Shown piece after piece: positions 1 to 9,985 of a DNA stretch of 39,012 bases. Each line of letters opens with the position of its first letter. Within the stretch, counting starts at the first letter, position 1. The notes beneath the pieces are model-generated. The model worked only from the letters and a program-made list of their open reading frames with translations. It had not been told where the DNA came from and made no database searches. The translations under genes and the position numbers were made by a program. This DNA is from an uncultured Mycoplasmataceae bacterium (lineage in GTDB: Bacteria > Bacillota_I > Bacilli_A > Mycoplasmatales > Mycoplasmoidaceae), in the NCBI GenBank assembly GCA_947177385.1, contig CAMWTZ010000002.1, positions 1 to 39,012 on the forward strand, given 5' to 3'.

Positions 1-124
1 TTGTATCAGCTGTTGGTCAAGTTTCTTCTAATAGGCTAGCTGGTAGAACTAGTTCGCCAGTTTTGCTTGAAGCAACAGGAGATTTTGCGAAGATAAGTTT
101 AGTGAAGTTAGTGCTAGGTTGTTT
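1..124 (+). other. 3' end of an unidentified gene, cut by the window edge
   Basis: These bases are about 40% G+C, clearly richer than the surrounding DNA, and lead into a strong terminator hairpin. On the plus strand one frame stays open from base 3 to 218 (with UGA as Trp), but its last codons run through the hairpin, which is unusual for a protein gene. The minus strand is also open here. I do not recognise a protein family. Comparison from memory with tmRNA, RNase P RNA, 5S and 23S 3' ends gave no match. It may be the end of a structured RNA or of a conserved protein gene. The direction is inferred only from the hairpin and the position upstream of convergent amt. Confidence 0.3.
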
Positions 125-180
125 TATTTTTACATTTAAAAAAACCACATTAATTTGTGGTTTTTTTAAATGTAAAAATA
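125..180. terminator. Perfect 25-bp hairpin, bidirectional terminator
   Basis: Bases 125-149 and 156-180 are exact reverse complements around a 6-base loop. A GC-containing core (ACCACA/TGTGGT) is flanked by A and T runs, so on either strand the stem is followed by U-rich RNA. It lies between the gene entering from the left edge and the 3' end of minus-strand amt, so it probably ends both transcripts. Confidence 0.85.
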
Positions 181-188
181 AAATAGAA

Positions 189-1766
189 CTAAATTTTATT
201 CTTAGAAGATGATTTTAAAGTTATTTTATTATTTGTTTTTGATTTTTTGGATTTTATAGATGAATTATTCTTAGAATTATTCAATTTATTAGTTCCTGTT
301 TTAATAGAATCTTGAGCTGCAATAGAAGTTTCATTTATTTTGTTTAAGTTTATTCCTTTAGAATAAGAATCTTCACCTAAAAGAGTTTTGTCTAAACCTT
401 CGATTTCTTCATCTTTAGTTGTTCTTCCTTTAATTAAAATTGCTAAATAGAATATTCCAATACTAAAGATAAATGTTCATGCTGTAACAACAAGAATCAT
501 AATTAATTGAGTTAAAAGTAAATGGACAGAACCTAATTGATTAGTACTATTCAATCCTTGTGTTGTCCCTAAATTAGCATTAACCATAATTGTAGCAAGT
601 CCAGACACAAGAATAGAACCTACCAATCCACCAATTCCATGAACTGGTCAAACTTCAAGTGCATCATCAAAATGAATTTTATGATTCAAGTAACACATTG
701 TATAACAAATAGAACCACCAGCAAATCCAAAGATCAAACTAGCTCAAACTGGAACAAATCCAGCAGCTGGAGTGATTGTTGCCAATCCAGCAATTCCTGC
801 TGTTAATATTGATAATAAAGATATACGTTTTTTAAAACATAAATCAATTAATGCTCATATTAACATTGCAATAGACATACTAATAAATGAATTAATAAAG
901 GCATTAACACCTATTCATAATTGTTGATTATTAGCTGGTAAAAGTGTACCATTTTCTATTATTGTTTGAAGAATATTGTCAGAAGTAAAAGCATAAGATG
1001 TAAATGTTGCACCACCTGTATTAAAACCAAATCATCCAAAAAATAATAATGCAGCACCAATAGAAACTAATGGTAATGAGTGTGGAGCTGATAATTCATA
1101 ATTCATAATTGTTCTTTTTTTAAGCACAAGAACAGATGAAACAGCTGCTGCACCACATGTAATATGGATAACTACACCACCTGCTCAATCTAATGCACCA
1201 CCATTAGATAATCATCCACCTCCTCAAATTCAATGACAAACTGGAATATAAATAAAGATAGTAAATAAGATAGTAAATAATACATATCCTCTAAATTTCA
1301 ATCTATCAGCAAATGCACCAGAAACTAAGGCAGGAGTAATAATTGCAAATGATAATTGAAATAAGAAAAAAACAATGAATGGAACACCATTAGCAAGTGT
1401 AATATTTGTTATTAATCTCGGTGTTCCTCATCCATTAGAAAATAAAATATTTCTAAATGCAAAATAATCTGTGGGATTTCCAATTACACCACCTGCACTA
1501 GTTCCAAATGCTAAACTAAATCCACCAAAAATTCAAATCAATGTCACAATAGGAATTGTAATTAATGATTGTGCAATGATTGTTGAAACATTTTTACGAC
1601 GTTCTAATCCCCCATAGAAAATTCCAAGTCCTGGAACCATTAAAAGAACAAGAGCAGTTGCAATTAATAAAACAATTGTTGATGGAATATCAATTGTTTT
1701 ACCAACAAGTTCTCCTGATATTAATTGATGTGGAAAAAAAGAACCATTTCCAATATCTGTAATCAT
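189..1766 (-). CDS. amt: Ammonium transporter, Amt/MEP/Rh family
   Basis: This encodes a 525-residue multi-pass membrane channel that conducts ammonium/ammonia. Family motifs are readable in order once UGA is read as Trp: a CHWIWGGGWL-type segment, the first pore-histidine block ALDWAGGVVIHI, the second pore-histidine block EVWPVHGIGG, and the C-terminal signature EEIEGLDKTLLGE that closes the pore loop. After it comes a hydrophilic Ser/Asn/Lys-rich tail of about 60 residues that is not part of the core fold. The ATG at 1764-1766 has an AAGAG-like ribosome site, and a TATAAT lies about 50 bases upstream. No glnK (PII) gene is seen beside it. Amt is rare in mollicutes; Ureaplasma, which makes ammonia from urea, is the known case. 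Confidence 0.95.
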
Positions 1767-1811
1767 ATTAACTCTTTTATGTTTTTAATTAATTAAAAAA
1801 TAAATACAATT

Positions 1812-1819
1812 ATTATAAT
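1812..1819. promoter_or_regulatory. Overlapping divergent -10 elements (amt / membrane protein)
   Basis: The short palindromic stretch contains a TATAAT on the plus strand (1814-1819) and one on the minus strand (1812-1817). It sits in the 81-base gap between the divergent starts at 1766 and 1848. No convincing -35 boxes are visible, as is usual in mollicutes. The spacing suits amt better than the plus-strand gene, whose ATG is only about 28 bases away. Confidence 0.45.
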
Positions 1820-1847
1820 ACTTTGAAATAATCAAGATTATTTTTTT

Positions 1848-3662
1848 ATGAATAGCAATCAATTATTTTTATTATTAACACTCTTAATAATCTTAATATT
1901 CGAACTAATTATTGATACAGTTCTACTGAAGATTAATATTTTTAAAAAAACAAAAATTAAAAATATTAATTCTGAAAAAATAATGGATATTTTTAGAATC
2001 TTGATAATAACAATTAGTTTAAATTTATTTTTATATATTCCTAAATTTTATTATTTGCAATCAAATAATGTTATTTTCATAAACTTTTGCTATATTCCAT
2101 TATTAGTAATAATTAGTTTGATATCAACATTCAATGTTTCAATTTATATTTGAACTCTATTTTCCTTATCTATTATTGGTCATTCGTTTGTATTTACTAA
2201 TAGTTTAAACGGCATACTTGGGTTATCAACAATTCATCTAACTATACTATTAATTTTAGGAATAATAATTTATTACCTTAAATTAGTTAAAAATGAAAAA
2301 ATATCTAATTTTTTAATAATTTTTTCAATAAGTATTCTTTTAATAATATTGGTTGCTATATTTTTTAAAAATTATGAATTTCAAAAATTTAATTATTTAG
2401 CAATTACATTGTCGTTTGTTATTGAATTAATTTTTTATTATGGTTTAAATCGATTCATACCATTTATTCAAAATTTGAACAGATTAGACATTCTTAAAAA
2501 ATATGAAAAACACTTTTTTTATAGCTTTAATGTTGCTCAAAAAATAATTAAAGAAAAAATTAAACAAAATAATCTCCAATATGGATTAGTGATGATTTTT
2601 GACTACATAAATATTAGTAAGTTACCAATATTATGAGGCAATAGCAAAACTAATGAAATCAAAAAAATTATAATTGATGAATTATTATATGCATTCAAAG
2701 ATGAAGATGTTATTTTTTTTATAACTTTAAAAAATGAATATGCTGCTTTCATTCCTTTAAGAAATAAAACATTCAGAAATATGCTAGATATTTATAAAAA
2801 CAATAATAAACAAATTCGTCCTATAAATGATCCTTTTTGTGATCTTCAATTAAAATTACTAGATATACCTAAAATTATTTCATTTAATAATAAAACTCAA
2901 AAAATATATACAGGAATGTATTCAAGTATTTATGGAATTCATTCTTGCGACATTAACGAATTAATTGAATTTGCACGATATACAAAAACTAAAAGTTTAA
3001 CCAATAAAAAAGGTGGGATAATTTTAGATGTTTTTGATCCACTTATTTGATCAGAATTTAATATTAAAAATAATGAATATGAATTTAATCAATATTTTAA
3101 TTCTAACAATATTGCAATAAAAATTGTTTTAGATACTTTTAATAAAATTAACATTATTAATTTTCATGTTTCTTATTTGAACAAACTTTTACTTAATTAC
3201 AATGAAATAAAAATATATGCAAATAATAAGAACGTTTTAGATAAGACAATACGACTAATTGCAATGGAATCATTGAAACAATTAAAAAAATACAATTGCA
3301 AAACCGAAAATAAAAAAATAAACCTACAATATCCGATAAATTATGTTTTAAGTTATGAATTTAGCATTCATAATTTTAAGGAAAAGATTAATCTCTTAAA
3401 TATACAATTAGATAATTTAATTTTAGATTTTGATTTAAGTTATCTATCTAGCAATAATTTAAATAAAATTAATTTTTTAAATTTAAAAAACTTAAAAAAT
3501 AATAAATGCATAATTAAATTTAGTAATTTTAATCTTGAACATTTAGAAATATTAAGTAGTTTTCAACCAGATTGAATATCTTTATCTAGTAATTCTAAAT
3601 TGAATAATTTCAAAGATAAATTAGAGAAAGATTTTAATATTAATGTTATTAATCATTGATAA
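1848..3662 (+). CDS. Membrane protein with degenerate GGDEF-EAL-like cytoplasmic module
   Basis: The protein has 604 residues, read through with UGA as Trp. Residues 1-200 form about six hydrophobic helices. From about 223 to 390 the order of motifs matches a diguanylate cyclase fold: FDYINIS (D252) where GGDEF proteins have the first metal Asp, LKNEYAAFIP (about 294-303) where the GGDEF loop lies, and GIHSCDINELIEFARYTKTK (about 364-383) like the usual SiGia...eLl..AD.Al..AK helix. Residues 400-590 resemble an EAL domain in layout, with LILDFDLSYL near 524 and FSNFNLEHLEILSSFQPDWI near 558 in place of the EIxE and DDFG segments. All catalytic residues are replaced, so if homologous it is enzymatically dead and perhaps a sensor or scaffold. 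The assignment rests on motif order, not a search. mgtE follows after 48 bases, possibly co-transcribed. Confidence 0.5.
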
Positions 3663-3710
3663 AATATATATTAGTAGACAATAAGTTGAGAAAATATAAG
3701 ATGTAATAGC

Positions 3711-5171
3711 ATGAAATTTAAAAAATTAACAAAGACACAAATCATTGGCAAACAAATTATTGAATGCTATGAAAAAAAAGATGTTACTACTATTAATAAA
3801 ATAATTAAACGTAACAAAATTGACATAATAAATGAAAGTTTAATAGAAATTGATAATCCTGAAGTTATTTTATTCTTGTTAATGGTTATTAATAAAAATA
3901 AAACAAGTGCAGTTTATCGATATTTGCCAGATGAATTACAAGATAAAATAGTAGAAATAGCAACAAATAATCAAATTAAAATTATTTTTTCAAATTTATT
4001 CCCAGATGAAATAGTAGATATTGCCAATCGTAATAAGGATAGTTTTAAAAAAATTTTATTGAATTTATCTACCGAACAACGATCTATGGTCAAAAAAATT
4101 GATAAATTTGAGAATGATGAAGCTGGTTCAATTATGAACCCAGAATTTATAAATTTTGATGAAAACTGAACAATAAAAAAATGTTTACAAGTAATTAAAA
4201 ATATAAATAAAACTAAAAATATTGAAGAATATGAAAGTGTTTTTGTTTGCAAATCTGATGGATATTTATTGGGATTTGTGAATATTCAGGATTTATTTTT
4301 TGCTGATAATTATAATAAAAAAATTATAGATATTCTAAATGACTCATTTATTAGTGCAAAAGCAAATGATGATATTGAAAATATTATTGATATTTTTCAA
4401 GAATATCACTTTAAACATATTCCAATAGTCAATGAAAAGAATCAATTAATTGGTTTAATTAACAACAATGATATTCTTCCAGCAATTGAAGAAGAAGTTA
4501 CAGAAGACATTTATAACATGTATGGGATTCAAAAAATAGATGAATCTTATATTCACTCATCTATATGAAAAATCGTAAAATCACGTTTATTCTGAGTAAC
4601 AATATTAATGATCAGTGCAACATTAACATCTATTTTAATTACTTTATTTGAACAATGAGGAATTAAAGCAACTGCTGGATTATCTACTATTTTATTGATA
4701 CCAATTTTACCAGTCATAACAGGCACATCTGGAAACACGGGATCACAAGCATTTGCCACTACAATTCGTACTTTAGCAGTAGGTGAGGCAACTAATAAAG
4801 AATATTCTAAATTGATTTTTAAAGAATTCAGAATTGCTATAATATTAGGTTTTTTATTAGGATTTATAAATTTTATTAGATTGCTAATTTATTTTTCTAT
4901 TCCACAATTTAGATTATTAAATACTAATACAGGTCAACATATAGAAATAGAATATTATAAAACAGTTTTTGTTGCTATAGGAGTTTCTGTTGCATTATGA
5001 GTTGCAATAATATTTGCAAAATTACTTGGAGTATGTTTACCATTATTAGCAATAAAATTTAAATTAGATCCTACTATTATGTGTGGACCATTAATTGCTA
5101 CATTGTTAGATATTACAAGTACATCTTTATTATTTCTTATAGGAATAGCAATATTATCATTAATTGCTTAA
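3711..5171 (+). CDS. mgtE: Magnesium transporter MgtE
   Basis: This 486-residue protein has the complete MgtE plan: an N-terminal helical superfamily domain (about 1-135) ending in the DEAGSIMNPEF signature, a CBS pair (about 140-265, with HIPIVNEKNQLIGLINNNDI), a connecting helix (EEEVTEDIYNMYGI) and five membrane helices. The pore motif PVITGTSGNTGSQA is present. In known homologues cytosolic Mg2+ bound by the N and CBS domains closes the channel. The ATG at 3711 lacks a clear ribosome site. The stop shares four bases (TTAA) with the convergent degV. No magnesium riboswitch fits in the 48-base upstream gap. Confidence 0.95.
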
Positions 5172-6040
5172 TCAGGTTCTTTGTAAGACTCAATTAAAAT
5201 TGAAAAATTGTTTGGTCCTGTATGACATTGAACACAACCAGGTAATTCTGAAATATAACATTTATCTTCATTGCCTAATATTGACTTAATATATCTAATG
5301 TTTTTGTCATTTTCTTCTTCATCTTCTAGACTAGTCATTATTGTGTAACGTTTTATTCCATACTTTCTAAATTCAGTTACTAAATCAATAATTTCTAAAG
5401 ATTTATCAATAGCATTAAAAAAATTATTAGATTTATTTGCAAATTCTAAACCACCGTGGAATTTAATAATTAACTTTAATTTTAGTGTTTTTACAATTAA
5501 ACCTTTAAATCCACTAATTCTTCCACCAGAAATTAAATATGAAGAGTCAGAAATTATTAATGATCCACATTGGGATTGGCGTATTCTTCTTGTGATGTTG
5601 TCTAATTCATCTTGATTTATATCGCCATTACTTTCAATATATTTTTTAAGATCTGAAACTAATCAATTTCCAGTAATAGACATTGTATTTGCATCTGCAA
5701 CTAAAAATTTTTCTTTTCCATATTCTTTTTGAAGATTTAAAAAAGTTGAATATGTAGATGAAAGGACAGAAGAAAAAGGAATAGTAATGATTTTTTCATA
5801 TTGTTGAAAAATTTCATTAGCTTTTTCCATAATACTTCCAATTGTAGGTTGACTAGTTCGAATTATTTTTTTACTATTTAATATTTTATTTAATTCATCA
5901 TTTGTGATATCAATTTGGTCTTTATAGCTTTGTGTAGAATGTTTATCAACAACATCAATAATCATTGGCACAAAAAAACAATCTGGTTCTAAACCAATAT
6001 TGTAGCTTGATCCTGTATCTAATAAATAAGCAATTTTCAT
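5168..6040 (-). CDS. DegV family fatty-acid-binding protein
   Basis: The protein has 290 residues, the normal length for DegV proteins, which bind long-chain fatty acids and in Firmicutes (FakB) present them to the fatty acid kinase FakA. Visible motifs are DTGSS near the N terminus (usual DSTSD), RTSQPTIG (usual TSQPsp), FSSVLSSTYS (usual SSgLSGTy), VADANTMSITGN and SGGRISG. Mollicutes salvage host fatty acids, so a FakB-like role is plausible, but no fakA is in the window. The ATG at 6038-6040 follows a divergent promoter shared with ytpR. The 3' end overlaps mgtE tail to tail. Confidence 0.9.
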
Positions 6041-6055
6041 AAATTATGTTTAGTA

Positions 6056-6071
6056 ATTATAATATTATAAT
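6056..6071. promoter_or_regulatory. Divergent -10 elements between degV and ytpR
   Basis: The 58-base gap holds two overlapping TATAAT copies on each strand (plus 6058-6063 and 6066-6071; minus 6056-6061 and 6064-6069). This supports divergent transcription of the degV-like gene and ytpR. The plus-strand ATG at 6099 has an AAGG ribosome site 8 bases upstream. Confidence 0.5.
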
Positions 6072-6098
6072 AAATAAATTTTTATCAAGGTTAAATAG

Positions 6099-6689
6099 AT
6101 GACAATTTTTAAATATTCAAATAATAATAATAATGAATATATGATTATTAATTTATCATATGATGAAGTTAGCAAAAAAGAAAATCATAATGATTATGTA
6201 ATTTTAAAAAATCAAAATGATGAAATAGTAGGAATCAATTTTTTTAATCTTGATGGATTAAAGTTAGATTTTAATGGATTTATTTATCCAACTAATGAAA
6301 TAATAAATTGAATAAAAAATAAAACTAAAATTAGTAATTTAGAAGCAAAAAATTTAATTATTACTGCTAAAGTTATTAAATGTGAAAATATACCAGATAC
6401 ACATTTACATAAATGCATTGTGACCGATGGAATAAATAACTATGATGTTGTTTGTGGAGCTAAAAATATTGCTGATGGTGAGATTGTTGTATTTAGTAAA
6501 ATAGGAGCTATATTACCTAATGGGATGCAAATAATTCCAAGAAAAGTTGCTGGTTTTCAATCAGACGGAATGATATGCAGTGAAAAAGAACTAGGTTTAA
6601 CCAATGAAAGTAATGGAATTTTATTGTTGGATCAAAATACAGAGATTGGAAAGCCCTTCATTAATATATATAAAAATATGATAAAATAA
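6099..6689 (+). CDS. ytpR: YtpR-like protein with tRNA-binding (EMAP/PheRS-beta type) domain
   Basis: This 196-residue protein resembles B. subtilis YtpR. The N-terminal half contains NDEIVGINFFNLDG, typical of the YtpR-specific domain. The C-terminal 110 residues form the OB-fold tRNA-binding domain also found at the N terminus of the phenylalanyl-tRNA synthetase beta chain: an AKVIKCENIPDTHLHKCIV strand pair, VVCGAKNIADGEIVVFSKIG and MICSEKELGL. The likely role is tRNA binding, but the biological function of stand-alone YtpR is not established. The start has an AAGG site. rpsB follows after 45 bases. Confidence 0.88.
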
Positions 6690-6734
6690 TTTAGTTTTAT
6701 ATATTAAATTTCTTAAAAGAGGTATTCCAGATAA

Positions 6735-7745
6735 ATGGAAAATTCGGCTACTATTGAAAAAGTTGAATCAACAGAAGAAACTGTTGCAAATGCTAATGTT
6801 GCACAAAATAAAGCTGCAACGTCGCCTGCTGAATCTGTTCAGAATAAAGCCAATGCTAATTCAACTATTAAAAAATTAAAACCATTAGTTTCAGCTTCAA
6901 AAATGATTGAAGTTGGCGCTCATATAGGTCTTAATCCAAGAAAATGAAACCCAAAAATGCGTCCATATATTTATGCACGTCGACCAAATAATCATGTTAT
7001 TGATGTTTTAAAATCATTAGTTTGCTTAAATAAAGCATATCAATTTATTAATGAACTAACTAAAGAAGGTGGACGTATCTTAATAGTTGGGACAAATGGA
7101 AAAATTATTAAAGATTTAATTAAAGAAGAAGCTAAACGTGGTCAAGCTTTCTATGTTGTACAACGTTGACTTGGTGGAACTTTAACTAACTTTAAAAATA
7201 TTTCAAAATCAATTAAAAAATTAAATGATAATTTACAATTACAAAAAACTGGTGAAATTGAAAAATACACTAAAAAAGAACAAATTTTAATTCGTAAAGA
7301 AACTGAAAAATTAGCTAAATTCTATGGTGGTATTCGTACAATGCGTAAATTACCAAATGCATTAATTGTATTAGATCCATGTCATGATGCTAATTCAGTT
7401 GTTGAAGCAAAAAAATTAGGAATTCCAGTTATTGCTCTTGCAAATACTAATACAAATCCTGATAACATTGATTACATCTTACCTATTAACAATTATTCTA
7501 TTCGTTCAATTATGTTAATTTTAGGTGTATTAATTGATGCTATTGCTGAAGCTAAAGATGAACCAACAAAAATTGTTGGAAAAGCTGATGATGAAATAGT
7601 TTTACCAGAAGTACAAACTAAACGTGTTTATAATGGAGAAAATGCACAACGTGCATATATTAACCACAATAAACAAAATAATCGTTTTGTAAATAATAAA
7701 GAAGAAACTAAGACTTCTGAAAAATCAGATAAAACAGAAAAATAA
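6735..7745 (+). CDS. rpsB: 30S ribosomal protein S2, with N-terminal extension
   Basis: The protein has 336 residues. S2 core motifs are clear: MIEVGAHIGLNPRKWNPKMR, YIYARRPNNHVIDVLK, VQRWLGGTLTNF and GIPVIALANTNTNPDNIDY. Bacterial S2 normally begins a few residues before the GvHfGH motif. Here about 45 Ala/Asn/Gln/Ser-rich residues precede it, and there is a charged tail of about 50 residues at the C terminus. An AAAGAGG stretch at 6715-6721 supports the ATG at 6735, although the spacing is long. No better start is seen inside the extension. tyrS begins two bases after the stop. The usual partner tsf is not adjacent. Confidence 0.96.
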
Positions 7746-7747
7746 TA

Positions 7748-8989
7748 ATGAACTGATTTGATGATTTAAAATGAAGAAATTTAATTAATTCAATTACAAA
7801 TGAAGAAAAATTAAATTACTTTGATAAAAATAAAAAATCATTATATGTAGGTTTTGATCCAAGTGCATCTTCATTACATTTAGGTAATTATGTGATGATT
7901 TTGTTGCTAAGAAGATTCAAAATTGCTGGTTTTAAACCTATTGCAATTATTGGTGGGGCTACTGGGATGATTGGTGACCCTAGTGGAAAAAGTAAAGAGC
8001 GAAATCTTCTAGATAAAAAAACTTTAGAACAAAATAAATTATTAATTAAAAAGCAATTAGAAAAATATGCTTTTTGTGAACTAATAATTGATAATTATGA
8101 ATTTTATAAAGATCTTAGTTTTTTAGACTTTTTACGAGATATCGGTAAGTTAGTTAATGTTAATGATATTTTACAAAAAGAGATTGTAAAAACACGTCTT
8201 GAAACTGGCATTTCATATACAGAATTTAGTTATAATCTGATGCAAGCATATGATTTTAGCAAATTATATAAAGAGTATGAAACCTGATTACAACTAGGTG
8301 GTAGTGATCAATGAGGTAATATCACCTCTGGAATTGAAATGATACGAAAAATGTATGGTGATGATAATCATGCATTTGGAATGACATTTAATTTATTAAC
8401 TACTAGTGATGGTAAGAAATTTGGTAAATCTGAAAATAATGCAATTTATCTAGATAAAAATTTAACATCACCATATCAAATGTATCAATATTTAATTAAT
8501 CAATCTGATAGTGATGTTATTAAATTATTAAAATGCTTAACAATGCTAACAAAAGAAGAAATTGAAAATATTGAAGCTGAACAAATAAAAAATCCTAGTT
8601 TGAGATATGCGCAAAATGCATTGGCAGATTGAATACTAACTGATATCCATGGAATTGATGAATTAAATAAAGCAAAAGATATTAGTAAAAAATTATTTTC
8701 TAATGAAATTTCTAGTATTGATATAAATGACTTAAAAAATGCATTGGAAAATGTTCCTACAACTTTCTTAGTAAATGAACAATACAATATTGTGGATTTG
8801 CTTATTGCTTTACAAATTGCAAAATCAAAAACACAAGCCCGTGAATTGTTATCTACAAATGCAATTATGGTTAATGGGAATAAAGTTAATCTTGAATCAT
8901 TTGTAATTAATAAAAGTGATTGCATAAACAAAGAATTTGTTGTTGTAAAAAAGGGAAAGCGAAATTACTTTGTTGGTAAATGAAATTAA
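7748..8989 (+). CDS. tyrS: Tyrosyl-tRNA synthetase
   Basis: This 413-residue class I synthetase charges tRNA-Tyr. The HIGH-type motif appears as HLGN after YVGFDPSASSL, followed by IGGATGMIGDPSGKS, the tyrosine-pocket segment YNLMQAYDF, QLGGSDQWGNI, and a KFGKS loop in place of KMSKS. A C-terminal S4 RNA-binding domain (about 345-413) begins near NIVDLLIALQIAKSKTQARE. Length and domain order are normal. The first ATG lies two bases after the rpsB stop, so the two genes are probably co-transcribed. The stop codon lies inside the arm of the following terminator hairpin. Confidence 0.97.
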
Positions 8990-9026
8990 TAAAAAATGGA
9001 GATTAAATTTCTCTATTTTTTATTAA
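8986..9026. terminator. Bidirectional hairpin terminator tyrS / tsaC fusion
   Basis: Arms 8986-9002 and 9010-9026 pair over 17 bases with one G-U pair, around a 7-base loop. The GAGA/TCTC core is flanked by A6 and T6 runs, so it can end transcripts from both sides. Both converging genes place their TAA stop codon inside the stem. Confidence 0.85.
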
Positions 9027-9985
9027 TTATTTTCCTCATATTCAACAATAGTATTAACTCTATTTAAATGACGACCACCTTCAAATTTAGTTTCTAAATA
9101 CACATTAATTTGATTTAATATTTGCTCATTAGTAAAAAGATTCAAATCAAAATTAGCAACATGTACATCATCATGCAATTTAATTAAACTTGCTAATTCA
9201 TCGCTATATACAATTCCACTTCTAACAAATTGAGTTTTATTAGCCAAATAATCTCAAATATATGGTTCATGAGAAATAATTAAAGCATCATTATTAGAAA
9301 TATTTTTTATTGTTGAATTAAACTTCTTTTCATTTAATTTTAGAATTTTGATTCTTTTATTTTTAGCTAATTTAGAACTAAAAAAAGAATATTCATTTGG
9401 TTCTACTAATATATAAACAATTCTTGTTTGGACAAAATTTAAATCATTAATTCACGCTTCAATTGCTTCGACATTTGCACCACGACGTAAAATCTCTCAT
9501 TTATCAATATTAACAATTGTAGATGGTTCAGTGCCTATTCCAGGTTCATCAACTATAACTAAATTATAAAAATATTTTGAAACATCAAAAGTGTTATTTG
9601 CTTCTAAAGGATGAGAAATACAATTATGATTGCTAATATTTGCACTACTACAATACAAATAATCAAACTTATCTAAAATATAAAGCAAATGACTTTCATT
9701 TGGTATACGATATGAAATATTTGACTTAATAATTGTTAGTGATCCAGGTCAAAATTTGTCCAAAAATTCTATTTGTTCTTTATTTAAATTAGGTATTACA
9801 TCTTTATTAGAAATAAAACGAATAATTTTTTTATTTGTTGAACGTTGCTTAATTTTATAAATAATATTTTTATCTTTAGCTAATATTCCAATAATTGTAT
9901 CTGTTGGAATAATTACTGCTTTATTATTCATTAATTCAAAAATAATGCTATTAATATCTGAATATTTATATGTTTTAAATGTCAT
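9023..9985 (-). CDS. tsaC: TsaC/Sua5-type threonylcarbamoyl-AMP synthase fused to a degenerate RpiB-like domain
   Basis: The protein has 320 residues. Residues 1-165 match the Sua5/YrdC/TsaC family, which makes threonylcarbamoyl-AMP for t6A in tRNA: VIIPTDTIIGILAKD, the KxR signature as IKQRS, and YLYCSSANISNHN. The region 170-320 looks like ribose-5-phosphate isomerase B: LASLIKLHDD aligns with its sReHNdaN helix, and LETKFEGGRHLNRVNTI is the classic RpiB C terminus. The RpiB N-terminal catalytic features (DHaG loop, CGTGiG loop) are not recognisable. The usual Sua5 extra domain is unrelated to this tail. The ATG at 9985 overlaps the prmC end by 11 bases and is preferred over an upstream TTG. 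prfA-prmC-tsaC is a common gene order. Confidence 0.82.

Noticed and set aside
1827-1842. AATAATC-AA-GATTATT followed by T run before the plus-strand gene at 1848
   Set aside because: Looks like a terminator, but a 2-base loop is sterically poor, the stem is almost pure A/T, and it sits only a few bases before a start codon.
3663-3710. Possible magnesium riboswitch before mgtE
   Set aside because: Only 48 bases separate the genes, far too short for an M-box, and no conserved pairing is visible.
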